This document shows, piece after piece, positions 51,521 through 63,831 of a stretch of DNA of 64,000 nt (position 1 is the stretch's first letter; every line of letters starts with the position of its first letter). The stretch is from positions 124,001 through 188,000 of the forward strand of contig JAAEZG010000007.1 of the NCBI GenBank assembly GCA_018222985.1. Reading direction: 5' to 3'. The position numbers and the translations under genes are program-made. This stretch comes from Gammaproteobacteria bacterium (GTDB lineage: Bacteria > Pseudomonadota > Gammaproteobacteria > Enterobacterales > Alteromonadaceae). Below the pieces are notes generated by a model. The model had not been told where the DNA came from. It saw only the letters and a list, made by a program, of their open reading frames with translations, and ran no database searches.

Positions 51521-51991
51521 TTACTCGCGATGATAAGGATGGTTAGCGGTGACGCTCCAAGCCCGATATAAACTCTCTGCGATAATGACACGCACCATAG
51601 GGTGAGGCAAGGTTAGCGGCGATAGTGACCAACGCTCTTCAGCTGCGGCAATGCACTCAGGGGCTAACCCTTCAGGGCCACCTACCAACAAGCTGATATC
51701 ACGACCGTCCATTAACCAAGACTCCAATCGGTTAGCAAGTTGAGGCGTGGTCCAGGCTTTACCAGTGACTTCAAGGGTCACAATGCGATCGCCTTTGCCA
51801 ACCGCCGCCAGCATGGCTTCACCTTCTTGCTTAAGTATGCGCGCAATGTCAGCGTTTTTACCGCGTTTTCCCGCTGCCACCTCAATCAACTCAAGTTGAC
51901 AGTCATTTGGAAAACGCTTGGCGTAGTTCTGGTAGCCCGTGCTGACCCAGTCGGGCATTTTTTGCCCGACAGCTATCAGCCGTAATCGCAT
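51521..51991 (-). CDS. rlmH: 23S rRNA (pseudouridine1915-N3)-methyltransferase RlmH
   Basis: [28 protein letters not shown]...[10 protein letters not shown]-terminal [25 protein letters not shown]. Confidence 0.96.
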   Translation of the reverse strand: MRLRLIAVGQKMPDWVSTGYQNYAKRFPNDCQLELIEVAAGKRGKNADIARILKQEGEAMLAAVGKGDRIVTLEVTGKAWTTPQLANRLESWLMDGRDISLLVGGPEGLAPECIAAAEERWSLSPLTLPHPMVRVIIAESLYRAWSVTANHPYHRE

Positions 51992-52314
51992 TACTTGCGA
52001 CTCCAAAGCTTTTCGAGCTCGTAAAAATCACGAATGGATTCTTGCATGATGTGGACAATAACATCGCCTAAATCGACTAACACCCACTCTGAATGCTCGT
52101 GGCCTTCAATACCAATTGGCGGAATACCGTGGTGTTTGGCTTCTGTCGCCACATGGTTGGCAATACTGCGGACGTGGGTTTTTGAATTGCCTGAACAGAC
52201 AATCATGTATTCGGCCACATCGGTTTGGTCTTGTACATCGAGTACTTTAATGTCACGACCTTTTAAATCTTCAATTTTATCAACGACAAAATCGCGTAAC
52301 TGTTCTGCTTGCAA
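51991..52314 (-). CDS. rsfS: Ribosomal silencing factor RsfS
   Basis: [39 protein letters not shown]...[22 protein letters not shown]. Confidence 0.96.
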   Translation of the reverse strand: MQAEQLRDFVVDKIEDLKGRDIKVLDVQDQTDVAEYMIVCSGNSKTHVRSIANHVATEAKHHGIPPIGIEGHEHSEWVLVDLGDVIVHIMQESIRDFYELEKLWSRK

Positions 52315-52389
52315 GAGATCAACGCTCCACTTAATGAATAACCATAGAAATAATGGCGCAGTTTAGCACGAAGCGTAGGTAAAAAGCAG

Positions 52390-53019
52390 CTAGCGATACA
52401 GCTGATGTTGGGTAATATAATCAGCAACAGAGTCAGGCAACCAATGCTGCCAGGGGCTGCCGGTTTGTATGGCGTTGCGAATTGCGGTGGCGGAAATATG
52501 ATGCGCGGGTGTTTGCGCTAAATAAACACGCCCGTGGTGGTGATCATGCAAGGCCGCGATAGACTGAACTTCGACCCCATGCAACCACTGCTGTAATTGT
52601 TCGCAGTAATGCCGCTTTGCATGCGGGCGCTGCATCACAACAAAGTGGGCATGGTCAAGTAAGTGCTGCCACTGAAACCATTGCGGTAGCCCCGCAAAAG
52701 CGTCTTCGCCGAGCAAAAATACTAACGTATCATTCGGCCAACGTTGCGCTAATTGTTGCAAGGTTAGTGCAGTATAAGACTTACGCGGCTGATTTAACTC
52801 CCAAGCTTCAGCTTCGCAATGTGGTAATTCTTGGGCTGCGAGGCTGGCCATGGCAAAACGCTGCTCAGCTGTGGCGCCAGGGTAGTCGCGATGGGGTGGT
52901 TGGGCACTTGGCATTAAATGCAACATGTCAGCGCCAAGTTGTTGCACAACATCAAGCGCTGGGCGTAAATGCCCCCAATGAATGGGGTCAAAAGTACCGC
53001 CCAAAATTGCGCGCATCAT
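52390..53019 (-). CDS. nadD: Nicotinate-nucleotide adenylyltransferase
   Basis: MMRAILGGTFDPIHWGHLRPALDV; ISATAIRNAI. Confidence 0.94.
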   Translation of the reverse strand: MMRAILGGTFDPIHWGHLRPALDVVQQLGADMLHLMPSAQPPHRDYPGATAEQRFAMASLAAQELPHCEAEAWELNQPRKSYTALTLQQLAQRWPNDTLVFLLGEDAFAGLPQWFQWQHLLDHAHFVVMQRPHAKRHYCEQLQQWLHGVEVQSIAALHDHHHGRVYLAQTPAHHISATAIRNAIQTGSPWQHWLPDSVADYITQHQLYR

Positions 53020-54050
53020 GGCCGTATACCTAATACCTGTTGCGGGCGGCAATATAAGGTCACTAAATGGCTAACTAACGTGGGGTAATGCTCACCACTA
53101 TCACGTTTAAACGCGTACTCTAAGCGCACCAATAGTTCAGCGGCCTTACTGACAGCTTCAGGTGACATACGCTGGCAAAATTGCCGATAGGCGTTTTCTT
53201 GTTGTCGCCATACGCCATTGCGTCGACACGCTTCGCCAAAGTTAGCGGCTTGTTGCAAGTTACTTACGGTTTGCCACTCGCGTTGTAGCATCCAGTTTAA
53301 AATTGCGGGCTCTACGTCTTCTTCAAATAGCCGCGCTAAGCGATGTAGTGCATTGTCGAGATCCGCTTGAATAATGGCTTCTTGCAGGGCAAAAACATTA
53401 AAGCGGCTCTGGTCTTCTGCGGCGGATTGGATGGCCGCGGCGGTTATCGGTTGTGGTAAATCAGATAACGCCAGTTTTTGCAGCTCTTGATCTAATGCCA
53501 GTAAATTACCTTCAAACCAGTCTGCTAATAGCTGCGTGGCGTCGGTATCTAGCTGAATATTGTGGCGCTGAGCCCGACTTTGCACGAAACGTGGCAGTGC
53601 AGGGCGATCTGGGCTATTAGCACTAACCAGTAGGCTTTGACTGGTTAAGTCTTTGTACCATTTGGCTTTGAGTTGTTCTTGCTTGAGCTTAGGCCCAACA
53701 ATAACCAGAATTTGATCTGTTGGTGGGGCTTGTGAATACTGGCGCAGAGCATCGCCACCCTCGCGACCGGGTTTACCTTCGGGCATTTCCAACTCAACCA
53801 AGCGCACGCTAGAAAACAAGCTCAAGCTGGCGCTTTGGTCAAACAGTTGTTGCCAGTCAAATTGGCCATCCTGCAGCCAGCGTAATCGTTCATCAATGCC
53901 TTGCTGGCGAGCTTGTTGGCGAATAAGTTGCAGGGCGTCATCAATGAGTAGGGGGGTATCGCCAAATACGCAAACAATAGGCGGTAAACCTTGGCGTTCA
54001 AAGAAGCCCGGTAACTGAGAGGCTGTTAGTTGCGCCGCAGACGGTTGCAT
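53016..54050 (-). CDS. holA: DNA polymerase III subunit delta
   Basis: VCVFGDTPLLIDDALQLIRQQARQQGIDERLRW; position between nadD and lptE. Confidence 0.94.
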   Translation of the reverse strand: MQPSAAQLTASQLPGFFERQGLPPIVCVFGDTPLLIDDALQLIRQQARQQGIDERLRWLQDGQFDWQQLFDQSASLSLFSSVRLVELEMPEGKPGREGGDALRQYSQAPPTDQILVIVGPKLKQEQLKAKWYKDLTSQSLLVSANSPDRPALPRFVQSRAQRHNIQLDTDATQLLADWFEGNLLALDQELQKLALSDLPQPITAAAIQSAAEDQSRFNVFALQEAIIQADLDNALHRLARLFEEDVEPAILNWMLQREWQTVSNLQQAANFGEACRRNGVWRQQENAYRQFCQRMSPEAVSKAAELLVRLEYAFKRDSGEHYPTLVSHLVTLYCRPQQVLGIRP

Positions 54051-54058
54051 AATGCGCC

Positions 54059-54550
54059 TTATCTAATCAGCTGCGCAATGGTTTGGCGCAACAGTTGGCG
54101 CGCGGCCTCATCGCGCATTTCGCGCACTAAAACCTCGCGTTCACGGGTTTTGGCAAGCGCAAAGTTGGGGTCGTCTTGGTAGTCGCGATACACTTCAACT
54201 TGTAGCTCGCGCGCTGGCTTATCTGGTTGTAGTAACTGATAATCGACCGTATAAATGAGTTCGTATTCAGCAACTTGACCTGACTGTGATAACGACAAGG
54301 TGCGGCGGTTAAGTTGGTCGTTAACAATAACTACCACCAAACCAGCTTGTTCAGCGGGAACAAGCTCGGCGCCGGCTAGTTCGAAGCGTTGTTCAAGTAC
54401 GCTGCGAAATTCGCTGAACGCCGAGGCTTCAATCGCCAATTTTTGCATGCTTTGCGGCAACTGATAACTATCGCGCAAATGAAAGCCACACCCAACCAGG
54501 GTTAGGGCGGCTATCAGTGTGACGAGGTATTGCAGTTGCTTACGCATCAT
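54059..54550 (-). CDS. lptE: LPS-assembly lipoprotein LptE
   Basis: LTLVGCGFHLRDSYQLPQSMQKLAIEA; between holA and leuS. Confidence 0.94.
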   Translation of the reverse strand: MMRKQLQYLVTLIAALTLVGCGFHLRDSYQLPQSMQKLAIEASAFSEFRSVLEQRFELAGAELVPAEQAGLVVVIVNDQLNRRTLSLSQSGQVAEYELIYTVDYQLLQPDKPARELQVEVYRDYQDDPNFALAKTREREVLVREMRDEAARQLLRQTIAQLIR

Positions 54551-54596
54551 GAGCTATCGTTCCCTTGTTGGTGCATACCACTGTTAATTGGAGCAA

Positions 54597-57194
54597 TTAG
54601 TTAGCCACAATGTTAAACAGCTTGCCCGGTACATAAATTTGCTTACGTACTGTTTTACCGTCGATAAAACGCTGCACGTTTTCGTCGGCCATGGCAACTG
54701 TGGTAACTTGCTCTTGTGTTGCATCCGCCGGTACGGTGATTTTGCTACGTACTTTGCCGTTTACCTGCACCACAACAAGCACAGAGGTTTCAACCAGAGC
54801 GCTTTCGTCAAACTGAGGCCATGGGGCAAAGTTAATGTCGCTAGTGTGGCCTAATGCTTGCCACAAAGCTTCACTTAAGTGCGGAGTTATTGGCGCAAGC
54901 ATACGCACGACGGCGTCAATGGCTTCGGCCATAATACCGCGATCAAGTTCGCTGTCTAACGGCGCTTTCTGCAAGCGGTTTAGTAATTCCATCACCGCGG
55001 CTATAGCAGTATTAAATTGCTGGCGACGGCCCATGTCGTCGGAGACTTTTTGAATGGTGCGATGTACTTCGCGACGCAGTTCTTGCTGTGCATCGCTCGC
55101 TTGTTCCCAAGCTTGACTGCGCGGCTGCTCAGCAACCTCCACAAAGTCGCCAACCAAGCGCCACACCCGGCGTAAGAAGCGCTGCGCCCCTTCAACACCA
55201 GAGTCAGCCCACTCGAGCGTTGCTTCTGGCGGTGCCGCGAACATCATAAACAAACGCACGGTGTCTGCGCCGTATTTGTCGATCATGACTTGTGGGTCAA
55301 TGCCGTTGTTTTTTGACTTCGACATTTTGGTCATGCCGCCATGGGTAACTGGCTTACCGTCGCTACGCAACGTGGCTTCAACAATGCGGCCTTTTTCATC
55401 GCGGCGAATGTCAACGTCAAGTGGCGAATACCAAGTGATTTTGCCCGAGGCGTCTTCACGGAAATAACTGTCAGCAAGCACCATGCCTTGAGTTAGCAAG
55501 CGTTTGAATGGTTCATCTGAACTGACTAAGCCAGTGTCGCGCAATAACTTATGGAAAAAGCGTGCGTAGAGCAGGTGCAAGATAGCGTGTTCAATACCAC
55601 CAATATATTGATCAACAGGCAGCCAATAATTCGCTTGCTCTGGGTTTAACATACCGTCATGAAAATTAGCGCTGCAATAGCGTGCGTAGTACCACGACGA
55701 CTCCATAAAGGTGTCGAAGGTGTCGGTTTCATGCTCGGCAGCTTGACCGTTATAGGTGGTTTTACGCCAGTTTGCATCGGCTTTAATTGGCGATGTGGTG
55801 CCGTCCATAACCACGTCTTCTGGCAGACGTACTGGCAATTGGTCGGCTGGAACAGGAACCGACTCACCATTCTCTAAGTTCAACATTGGAATTGGGGTAC
55901 CCCAATACCGTTGGCGCGAAACGCCCCAATCACGCAAGCGATAATTCACTTGGCGGCGGCCAATGCCACGTTGCTCGAGTTCATCAGCAATAGCATTGAA
56001 CGCATCATCGCTGCTTAAGCCATTATATTGGCCTGAATTAATGGTTGTGCCTTTGGTGGTAATAGCACCTGCTGCAATATCTTCATCGCCGCTAGCTGGG
56101 TCAATAACCACTTGAATAGGTAAGTTGTACGCGGTCGCAAATTCCCAATCACGTTGGTCGTGTGCTGGTACCGCCATAACAGCACCAGAGCCATAATCCA
56201 TTAAAACAAAGTTAGCAACCCAGACTGGAATTTCTTCGCCGGTCATGGGGTGAACGGCGCGCACGCCGGTGTCCATGCCTTTTTTGTCAATGGTCGCCAA
56301 ATCGGCTTCGGCCATTTTGGTGTTTTTAATGGACTCAATAAATTGCGCTAGCTCAGGATTATTTTGCGCCGCTTGCTGTGCTAACGGGTGCTGTGCAGCG
56401 ACCGCCATATATGTGACGCCATACAAGGTGTCTGGGCGAGTGGTGTAAACCGTTAAGTGCTCAGCGCCGTTCGCGATAGTGAAGTCAATTTCGACACCTT
56501 CAGAGCGGCCAATCCAGTTGCGCTGCATGGTTTTAACTTGCTCTGGCCAACCGTCTAGCTGGTCAAGATCGCTCAGTAGTTCATCTGCATAGTCGGTGAT
56601 TTTAATAAACCATTGCGGAATTTCTTTCTGCTCAACCAAAGCACCTGAACGCCAACCACGACCGTCGATAACTTGCTCGTTGGCAAGTACGGTTTGGTCA
56701 ATTGGGTCCCAATTAACGGTGGCGTTTTTCTTGTACACTAAACCTTTCTCAAAAAGCTTAGTGAAAAACCACTGTTCCCAGCGGTAATATTCAGGGGTGC
56801 AGGTGGCAATTTCGCGCGACCAGTCATAACCAAAACCAAGTGATTTAAGCTGGTTACGCATGTAATCGATGTTTTGGTAAGTCCACTTTGCGGGGGCAGT
56901 TTTGTTTTGGATAGCCGCATTTTCTGCAGGCAAACCAAAGGCGTCCCAACCCATAGGTTGCAACACGTTTTTACCTTGCATGCGCTCAAACCGCGCCACA
57001 ACATCACCTAAAGTGTAGTTACGCACGTGGCCCATGTGTAGCTTGCCGCTTGGGTAAGGGAACATCGACAAACAATAAAATTTTTCTTTGTTTGGGTCTT
57101 CGTTAACTGTAAAAACCTGATCACGTTCCCAACGTTGTTGAACCGCCGGTTCTACAACGGACGGATCATACTGTTCCGCTATTTTTTCTGCCAT
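54597..57194 (-). CDS. leuS: Leucyl-tRNA synthetase
   Basis: [34 protein letters not shown]. Confidence 0.99.
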   Translation of the reverse strand: MAEKIAEQYDPSVVEPAVQQRWERDQVFTVNEDPNKEKFYCLSMFPYPSGKLHMGHVRNYTLGDVVARFERMQGKNVLQPMGWDAFGLPAENAAIQNKTAPAKWTYQNIDYMRNQLKSLGFGYDWSREIATCTPEYYRWEQWFFTKLFEKGLVYKKNATVNWDPIDQTVLANEQVIDGRGWRSGALVEQKEIPQWFIKITDYADELLSDLDQLDGWPEQVKTMQRNWIGRSEGVEIDFTIANGAEHLTVYTTRPDTLYGVTYMAVAAQHPLAQQAAQNNPELAQFIESIKNTKMAEADLATIDKKGMDTGVRAVHPMTGEEIPVWVANFVLMDYGSGAVMAVPAHDQRDWEFATAYNLPIQVVIDPASGDEDIAAGAITTKGTTINSGQYNGLSSDDAFNAIADELEQRGIGRRQVNYRLRDWGVSRQRYWGTPIPMLNLENGESVPVPADQLPVRLPEDVVMDGTTSPIKADANWRKTTYNGQAAEHETDTFDTFMESSWYYARYCSANFHDGMLNPEQANYWLPVDQYIGGIEHAILHLLYARFFHKLLRDTGLVSSDEPFKRLLTQGMVLADSYFREDASGKITWYSPLDVDIRRDEKGRIVEATLRSDGKPVTHGGMTKMSKSKNNGIDPQVMIDKYGADTVRLFMMFAAPPEATLEWADSGVEGAQRFLRRVWRLVGDFVEVAEQPRSQAWEQASDAQQELRREVHRTIQKVSDDMGRRQQFNTAIAAVMELLNRLQKAPLDSELDRGIMAEAIDAVVRMLAPITPHLSEALWQALGHTSDINFAPWPQFDESALVETSVLVVVQVNGKVRSKITVPADATQEQVTTVAMADENVQRFIDGKTVRKQIYVPGKLFNIVAN

Positions 57195-57225
57195 TTGACT
57201 ATCCGTATAACTGCTTAATTAAAAA

Positions 57226-57417
57226 TTAAAGTGCGTACCACATCATTAACATGACAACCACGCCAAACAACCCGAAAAATGCGTATTCAAGGCGCTCGCG
57301 CTGTTGGGTGTCACGGTTTTCATGACGGTGGAAAACAAACATACCTAGGCTAGAAACGCCTAAAGTACCAGAGGCAACTAAGATTGCGAATAATAGTGCA
57401 GCAATTACATTTTCCAT
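57226..57417 (-). CDS. Small two-TM membrane protein of unknown function
   Basis: MENVIAALLFAILVASGTLGVSSLGMFVFHRHENRDTQQRERLEYAFFGLFGVVVMLMMWYAL; ATG 57417 preceded by GGAGA. Confidence 0.65.
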   Translation of the reverse strand: MENVIAALLFAILVASGTLGVSSLGMFVFHRHENRDTQQRERLEYAFFGLFGVVVMLMMWYAL

Positions 57418-57465
57418 GGTGTGTCTCCATGTGGTGACTGACAAAAGGGATTGAATGTGGCTAGT

Positions 57466-59010
57466 TTACTGATTTTGGCTGCGCTTGACCACGCCGAAAT
57501 TGGGGAAATATGATGCCAATCGCAGTAAAACTCCGATTAGTGCAATAAAGCCTGCAAATAGCCATGCTCCTAAGCTGCCAATTTTGTGGTAAAGCGTTTG
57601 CCCAGTTACCACGTCAACCTTCGTACTCAGTGCGGTAGCGGTAAATTGTGGGGCGCGGCCTAATTCGTTGCCGAAGGCATCAACCACCGCACTAATACCA
57701 TTATTGGTGGCACGCAGCAGCGGGCGGCCAAGTTCAAGGGCACGCATGCGGGCAATTTGCATGTGCTGGGCGGGGCCGTGAGAAGCACCAAACCAGGTAT
57801 CGTTACTCACGGTTAAAATATAGTCAGTGCTCGTTTGAACATTGTCTCGCACCTGCTCTGGGAATGCGATTTCGTAGCAAATGGCCCCAGCAAGTTGGAA
57901 CCCGTTGGCGCGCAAGTTTGCCTGCTGATAGTCGCCACGACTGAAAGAGCTCATGGGTAAGTCGAATAATGGCGCTAACGGGCGCAATAAATCTTCAAAC
58001 GGCACAAATTCGCCAATAGGTAACAACTGGTGTTTTTGGTAACGATTGGTATGGCCATGAGCGTACGGCTCAATGATATTGTGTGGTGCGTCTTGGCCAA
58101 GCACGATCATGGTATTGAAGTACTCACGGTTTTGATAATCAATAATGCCGGTAATCAGTGTGGTGTCGGTGGCCACCAAGGCGTTGTGAATATTGGTTAG
58201 CACATCGTCAGTGTATGGCTCTGGCATGGTCACCGCAGACTCTGGCCAAACAATAATATCGTGGCTGTCGTAATGGGGGCGACTTAAGTCCAGGTAGGTC
58301 ATTAACGACTGCCAATGCTGATCGGGGTTCCACTTAATAGACTGCTCAATATTACCTTGTACCAGCAACACGCGAGCTTGTTCACCGGTGTTGTGAATGG
58401 GGCTAAGCCAAGGCAGCGCAAACGGCACAATAAGTAACACAAACGCCATGAGGCCAAAGCGTTTCTGTCGCCGTTGAGCCCACATAACCAAGCAAATAGC
58501 GATGGCCCATAGCACCGTGGTAATACCGCTACCACCAAGCCATGGGGCATAGTTGCCCAGCCAACTGTCAGTTTGAGTGTAACCTAATTCAAGCCACGGG
58601 AAGCCAGTAAACAACCAACCGCGAAGGCTCTCAGCAATTAGCCAGGTTAGCGGCAGCATAGCGATGGCCGCTGACCCAAGCCAGCGCTCGGTATACTTCC
58701 ATAGGCACAGCGCAAGGGCAGGGAACAGTGATAAATACAAAAACAGTGCGGCCAGTACGCCAACTGAAGCTGGCACAGGTAGGCCGCCAAACTGGTCGAT
58801 ACTGACGTAAATCCAGCTTAAGCCGGCACTAAACCAACCGAGGCCAAAGTAGTAGCCAATTCGCCATGCAGCGCCTGGGCTGGCATGGCGGGTTAGCCAC
58901 AGTAATCCGACCAACACAGGCAGTACTAACCAAGCCTGTTGAAACGGTGCGTAACTAAAAATTAGGCTGCCACCTAGTAATAACGCAGCGAGTCGGGTTT
59001 TGTTGTTCAT
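57466..59010 (-). CDS. lnt: Apolipoprotein N-acyltransferase
   Basis: WPESAVTMPEPY; GAICYEIAFPEQVR; multi-TM; next to corC. Confidence 0.96.
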   Translation of the reverse strand: MNNKTRLAALLLGGSLIFSYAPFQQAWLVLPVLVGLLWLTRHASPGAAWRIGYYFGLGWFSAGLSWIYVSIDQFGGLPVPASVGVLAALFLYLSLFPALALCLWKYTERWLGSAAIAMLPLTWLIAESLRGWLFTGFPWLELGYTQTDSWLGNYAPWLGGSGITTVLWAIAICLVMWAQRRQKRFGLMAFVLLIVPFALPWLSPIHNTGEQARVLLVQGNIEQSIKWNPDQHWQSLMTYLDLSRPHYDSHDIIVWPESAVTMPEPYTDDVLTNIHNALVATDTTLITGIIDYQNREYFNTMIVLGQDAPHNIIEPYAHGHTNRYQKHQLLPIGEFVPFEDLLRPLAPLFDLPMSSFSRGDYQQANLRANGFQLAGAICYEIAFPEQVRDNVQTSTDYILTVSNDTWFGASHGPAQHMQIARMRALELGRPLLRATNNGISAVVDAFGNELGRAPQFTATALSTKVDVVTGQTLYHKIGSLGAWLFAGFIALIGVLLRLASYFPNFGVVKRSQNQ

Positions 59011-59907
59011 CTAGTCGGCATCTACAGCGTTGCCGGTATCCGCAATGGTTACCTGAAGTTGCTGAATGCGGCGTTTATCTGCGCCGGTGACTTTAAATAG
59101 CATACCACCCAAGGTGAGCTCCTCGCCTATTTGTGGCAAGTGACCAAAGCCGTGGGCAACCATGCCACCAATGGTGTCGTATTCTTCGTCACCAAAGTTG
59201 GTGTTGAAGTAGTCGTTAAAGTCTTCGATGGTGGTGAGGGCTTTGACCGAATACCGTGATTTATTAATACGGCGAATATCGGCTTTGTTATCTTCGTTGT
59301 AATCGGTTTCGTCTTCAATTTCGCCGACAATTTCTTCCAGAATATCTTCAATGGTCACCAAACCGGAAACACCGCCGTATTCGTCCACCACAATCGCCAT
59401 ATGGTAGCGTTGTGAGCGAAACTCTTTCAGCAGTACGTCAACGCGCTTGCTTTCAGGCACAATAACGGCTGGGCGAATAACACTAGCCAATGAGAACTCG
59501 TTGTCGGTCATTCCAAAGCCATAGGCAAGAAGGTCTTTGGCTAACAAAATACCTTCAATATGGTCTTTGTTTTCACTAACCACAGGGTAGCGGCTGTGCT
59601 GGGCATCAATAACCAGCGGCAAAAACGACTCAACGCTTTGGTTGATATCAATAGTGACCATTTGTGAACGGGGCACCATAATGTCGCGTACTTTTAACTC
59701 GGCAACGTCAAGCACACCCTCGATCATTTCTTTGGTGTCGTTGTCGATAAGATCGCGTTCTTCGGCGTCTTGAATTAAATCAACTAACTCTTCGCGGCTG
59801 TTCGGTTCTCCGGTGAACATTTGCAACAGTTTGGTTGCCCATGTTTTACGCGCAGAACCGTTGGTAGAGTGTGGATTGTCATCGCTCATGTGCTGTTTTT
59901 GCTCCAT
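59011..59907 (-). CDS. corC: CorC/HlyC-family transporter, CBS-pair protein
   Basis: [43 protein letters not shown]. Confidence 0.95.
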   Translation of the reverse strand: MEQKQHMSDDNPHSTNGSARKTWATKLLQMFTGEPNSREELVDLIQDAEERDLIDNDTKEMIEGVLDVAELKVRDIMVPRSQMVTIDINQSVESFLPLVIDAQHSRYPVVSENKDHIEGILLAKDLLAYGFGMTDNEFSLASVIRPAVIVPESKRVDVLLKEFRSQRYHMAIVVDEYGGVSGLVTIEDILEEIVGEIEDETDYNEDNKADIRRINKSRYSVKALTTIEDFNDYFNTNFGDEEYDTIGGMVAHGFGHLPQIGEELTLGGMLFKVTGADKRRIQQLQVTIADTGNAVDAD

Positions 59908-60390
59908 TTAATGCTGGTTATCAGCGAAATCATCAGCATAAGGGTCAGCGTACCCTAGTGCTGCAAGAATAGTTGCTTCGAGCTGTTCCATGTGCTCGGC
60001 TTCGTCGTCTTCTATATGGTCATAACCTAGCAAATGCAAGGTGCCGTGTACAACCATATGCGCCCAATGGGCATGAAGTGGTTTGTGTTGTTTGTCGGCC
60101 TCATCAGCAACAACTGCCGCACAAATAACCAAGTCACCTAATAAATTCACCGGCAGCGGCACTGGCGACTCAAATGGGAACGACAACACATTGGTGGCAT
60201 AGTCTTTGCCACGGTATTGTTGATTTAACTCGAGACCCTCTTCAGGGTCAACAATACGAATGGTTAATTCTGCTTCTTGTTGGTGATTCACATGCAACAA
60301 GGCAGCTTCAACCCAGCTTTCGAACGATGCCTCTGAGGGCAAGTTGTCTGCATTGCAGGCAACTTGCAAGTCTACGCTAACGTTACTCAT
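59908..60390 (-). CDS. ybeY: Endoribonuclease YbeY
   Basis: [40 protein letters not shown]. Confidence 0.97.
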   Translation of the reverse strand: MSNVSVDLQVACNADNLPSEASFESWVEAALLHVNHQQEAELTIRIVDPEEGLELNQQYRGKDYATNVLSFPFESPVPLPVNLLGDLVICAAVVADEADKQHKPLHAHWAHMVVHGTLHLLGYDHIEDDEAEHMEQLEATILAALGYADPYADDFADNQH

Positions 60391-61376
60391 GATTTTTCGT
60401 CAAAGGCCTCGTAAGCTTGCACAATACGTTGCACAACAGGGTGGCGCACGACATCACTGGCTTGAAAGAAAGTAAAACTGACATCGTCTACGTCTTTGAG
60501 TACTTCTATGACATGACGTAAGCCAGACTTTTGACCACGCGGTAAATCAACTTGGGTAATATCTCCGGTGATAACAGCGCGCGAATTGAAGCCAATTCGG
60601 GTGAGAAACATTTTCATTTGTTCAGCAGTGGTATTTTGGCTTTCGTCCAAAATAATAAAAGCGTCGTTGAGCGTACGGCCGCGCATGTAGGCAAGCGGTG
60701 CCACTTCAATAACGTTACGTTCAATGAGCTTCTCAACTTTTTCAAAGCCGAGCATCTCAAACAACGCGTCATAAAGAGGGCGCAAATAAGGGTCCACTTT
60801 CTGAGCTAAATCACCAGGCAAAAAGCCAAGTTTTTCACCGGCTTCAACGGCGGGGCGGGTGAGCAGTATTCGGCGTATTTCTTGACGTTCTAAGGCATCT
60901 ACCGCGCAGGCGACAGCTAAATAGGTTTTACCCGTACCAGCTGGGCCCACCCCAAAATTGACATCGTTAGTAAGAATAGCGCGCACATATTCGGCCTGAT
61001 TATGGTTACGCGGCTTAATTAAACCGCGTTTGGTTTTAATGTGCGTCATTTTCTCAGCTGCTGGGTCATTGTCTGGCGTTTGCTCAAGAACTTTTGCTTG
61101 CTGCACAGCTAAATGAACCATTTGCGGAGTTACTTTGCCTGCTTCGCCTTTAACGGTCGCCGTTTCCACATACAAGTCGCGCAAAATTTTAACCCCGGCC
61201 TGCGCCGTGTGGCTTGGGCCGATAATGCGAAACTCGTTATTGCGGTAGCTAATTTCAATACCCAAACGGCGTTCGATATGCTTTAAATTTTCATCCAATG
61301 CGCCGCAAAGATCGGCAATGCGGCGATTATCAGCTGGCTCTAAATTAAAGTCTAATGTGCTAACAGACTGACTCAA
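60387..61376 (-). CDS. ybeZ: PhoH-like ATPase YbeZ
   Basis: [48 protein letters not shown] start. Confidence 0.96.
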   Translation of the reverse strand: MSQSVSTLDFNLEPADNRRIADLCGALDENLKHIERRLGIEISYRNNEFRIIGPSHTAQAGVKILRDLYVETATVKGEAGKVTPQMVHLAVQQAKVLEQTPDNDPAAEKMTHIKTKRGLIKPRNHNQAEYVRAILTNDVNFGVGPAGTGKTYLAVACAVDALERQEIRRILLTRPAVEAGEKLGFLPGDLAQKVDPYLRPLYDALFEMLGFEKVEKLIERNVIEVAPLAYMRGRTLNDAFIILDESQNTTAEQMKMFLTRIGFNSRAVITGDITQVDLPRGQKSGLRHVIEVLKDVDDVSFTFFQASDVVRHPVVQRIVQAYEAFDEKS

Positions 61377-61391
61377 AGTTACCTCGTTGCG

Positions 61392-62834
61392 TTAATTAGC
61401 TTGGGGCGGCACAAAAGTCGCCACGCCAAGTTCATCAGGTTGTGTGCGCGCCTGGCGCGCCAAAATGGTTTGCGGCGCTGTGTCAACGCGTAAGCCCATG
61501 TCTGACTCTACGCGTAGTACATCGCCACGAAGTGAGTTGACGAACACGTCGGTGATTTTCACGTCAACAAACTTACCTATCATATCGGGGCTACCGACAA
61601 AGTTTACAACCCGGTTATTTTCAGTACGGCCACTGAGTTCCATTGGGTCTTTCTTCGACGGGCCGGTTACCAAAATGCGTTGCTCGGTACCTAACATGCG
61701 GCGTGCATGTGCATGCGCTTGTTGGTTTAAGCGCGCTTGCAGCAATTGCAGGCGTTGCTTCTTGGTTTCTTCGCTAACGTCGTCTGGCAAATCAGCCGCA
61801 GGCGTGCCTGGGCGAGCGCTGTAAATGAAGCTGAAGCTCATGTCGTAATCGACAGCTTGAATGAGGTCCATGGTGGCTTCAAAGTCAGCATCCGTTTCGC
61901 CAGGGAACCCGATAATAAAATCAGAGCTCATGGCAATATCAGGGCGTATTTTTTTCAGCTTGCGAATTTGTGACTTGTACTCCAACGCCGTGTGGCCACG
62001 TTTCATTAACGTCAAAATACGATCGGAACCGCTTTGTACTGGCAGGTGCAAGTGGCTAACAAGTTCTGGAATTGTCGCGTAGGCTTCAACAATATCGTCG
62101 GTAAACTCTACCGGGTGTGAAGTGGTGTAACGAATGCGATCAATACCGTCAATGGCTGCAACCAAGTGCAATAGCTCGGCGAAACGACAAATGCTGCCGT
62201 CGTGGTGCTCACCACGAAATGCGTTGACGTTTTGCCCTAGCAAGTTCACTTCGCGCACACCTTGCTCAGCCAATTGCGCTATTTCAAATAATACATCGTC
62301 AACTGGGCGGCTGACTTCTTCACCGCGGGTGTAAGGCACGACGCAGAAGGTACAGTATTTGCTACAGCCTTCCATGATCGATACAAATGCCGAAGGGCCT
62401 TCCGCTTTTGGTTCTGGCAAACGGTCGAATTTCTCAATTTCTGGAAACGAGATATCAACCATTGGCGTATGATGCGTTTGCACTTGCTTGACCATTTCTG
62501 GCAAACGATGCAGGGTCTGCGGGCCAAATACGATATCAACGTATGGCGCACGTTCACGAATATGGTCGCCTTCTTGCGAAGCAACGCAGCCACCGACACC
62601 AATCACTAAGTCTGGATTTTTGTCTTTTAAAGTTTTCCAACGCCCGAGCTGATGGAACACTTTTTCTTGGGCTTTTTCGCGAATTGAACAGGTGTTGAGC
62701 AGGATTAAATCCGCCTCTTCAGGCTCAGCCGCGACGTCATAGCCATGAGTTGCCTTCAGTAGATCAGCCATTTTTGCTGAGTCGTACTCATTCATCTGAC
62801 AACCCCAGGTTTTAATAAATAACTTCTTACTCAT
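61392..62834 (-). CDS. miaB: tRNA-2-methylthio-N6-dimethylallyladenosine synthase MiaB
   Basis: [38 protein letters not shown]. Confidence 0.98.
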   Translation of the reverse strand: MSKKLFIKTWGCQMNEYDSAKMADLLKATHGYDVAAEPEEADLILLNTCSIREKAQEKVFHQLGRWKTLKDKNPDLVIGVGGCVASQEGDHIRERAPYVDIVFGPQTLHRLPEMVKQVQTHHTPMVDISFPEIEKFDRLPEPKAEGPSAFVSIMEGCSKYCTFCVVPYTRGEEVSRPVDDVLFEIAQLAEQGVREVNLLGQNVNAFRGEHHDGSICRFAELLHLVAAIDGIDRIRYTTSHPVEFTDDIVEAYATIPELVSHLHLPVQSGSDRILTLMKRGHTALEYKSQIRKLKKIRPDIAMSSDFIIGFPGETDADFEATMDLIQAVDYDMSFSFIYSARPGTPAADLPDDVSEETKKQRLQLLQARLNQQAHAHARRMLGTEQRILVTGPSKKDPMELSGRTENNRVVNFVGSPDMIGKFVDVKITDVFVNSLRGDVLRVESDMGLRVDTAPQTILARQARTQPDELGVATFVPPQAN

Positions 62835-62946
62835 AAATCTTCGCGCTCACTTGCTCAAATGTGAATGTATGAACCACCTGCACCCCGTTTGCAACGCTTT
62901 GTGCAATTTGTGCAAAAAAGGGGGGCTATTTTAGCCTGAACCGGGC

Positions 62947-63831
62947 CTAACTGCCAACTTTGCCGCCAGTTTCTGCCTTACGCCGAGTGCGTATTGCCAA
63001 ATAACCTGCCACCGTAATAATGCCGGCGCCTAAAATCATGCTTAACGTAATAGGTTCTTGCCAAAACCAATAGCCCATTAAGGCGGCAAAAATAACTGAA
63101 CTATAAGTAAAAACGCCGACCCGAGCCGCCGGGGCCAGCGAGAAAGCTTTGGTCATACCTAGCTGTCCAGCAACGGCTAATCCACCCATTGCCAAAATAG
63201 CCAACCAATGCTCGTTGGCTATTGACTCGCCTCGCCACAGAAGCGGAATAGCCGAAAGTACAGTGGCTAGGGTAGAAAAATAAAACACAATTTTACTGGA
63301 TGATTCAGTGGCCGACATCTGCCGGATCAAGGTTTTGGTAAAAGCCGCCAAACACGCTGCAACAAAGGCCACGAGAACAATGGGCGATAGCGTGGTTTGC
63401 GCCGGGTTTAAAAACACGAACACGCCGATAAAACCGATAAAAATTGCAATCCAAGTTTGCGTTAAAACACGCTCTTTAAGCCATACGCGGCCAATAATGG
63501 GAATAATAAATGGCGATAACAGCAACACTAATGTGGCTTGAGCCAACGGCAGGTTGGCTATGGCATAGAAAAACAAGTACATGGCAGCTAAGCCGGCCAA
63601 ACCGCGGGTTAAATGAAAGCGCCATGCTTTGGTTTTAAAGGCGCTGGGGCCTTTACGCCATAACCAAGGCAACAAGACCAAAAATGCCATTAAATTACGG
63701 AAAAACACCAATTGTTCAGACGGCAAATCAGTGCTCAAATACTTGACGAGGGCACTGACGCCGGCAAAACAAAGTTCAGCCCCCAAAACTAAGGCTGAAG
63801 CAATAACCACTGTGCGCTGCGGGGTGTCCAT
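62947..63831 (-). CDS. DMT superfamily (EamA) transporter
   Basis: 294 aa, about 10 TM, duplicated EamA-like halves. Confidence 0.9.
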   Translation of the reverse strand: MDTPQRTVVIASALVLGAELCFAGVSALVKYLSTDLPSEQLVFFRNLMAFLVLLPWLWRKGPSAFKTKAWRFHLTRGLAGLAAMYLFFYAIANLPLAQATLVLLLSPFIIPIIGRVWLKERVLTQTWIAIFIGFIGVFVFLNPAQTTLSPIVLVAFVAACLAAFTKTLIRQMSATESSSKIVFYFSTLATVLSAIPLLWRGESIANEHWLAILAMGGLAVAGQLGMTKAFSLAPAARVGVFTYSSVIFAALMGYWFWQEPITLSMILGAGIITVAGYLAIRTRRKAETGGKVGS

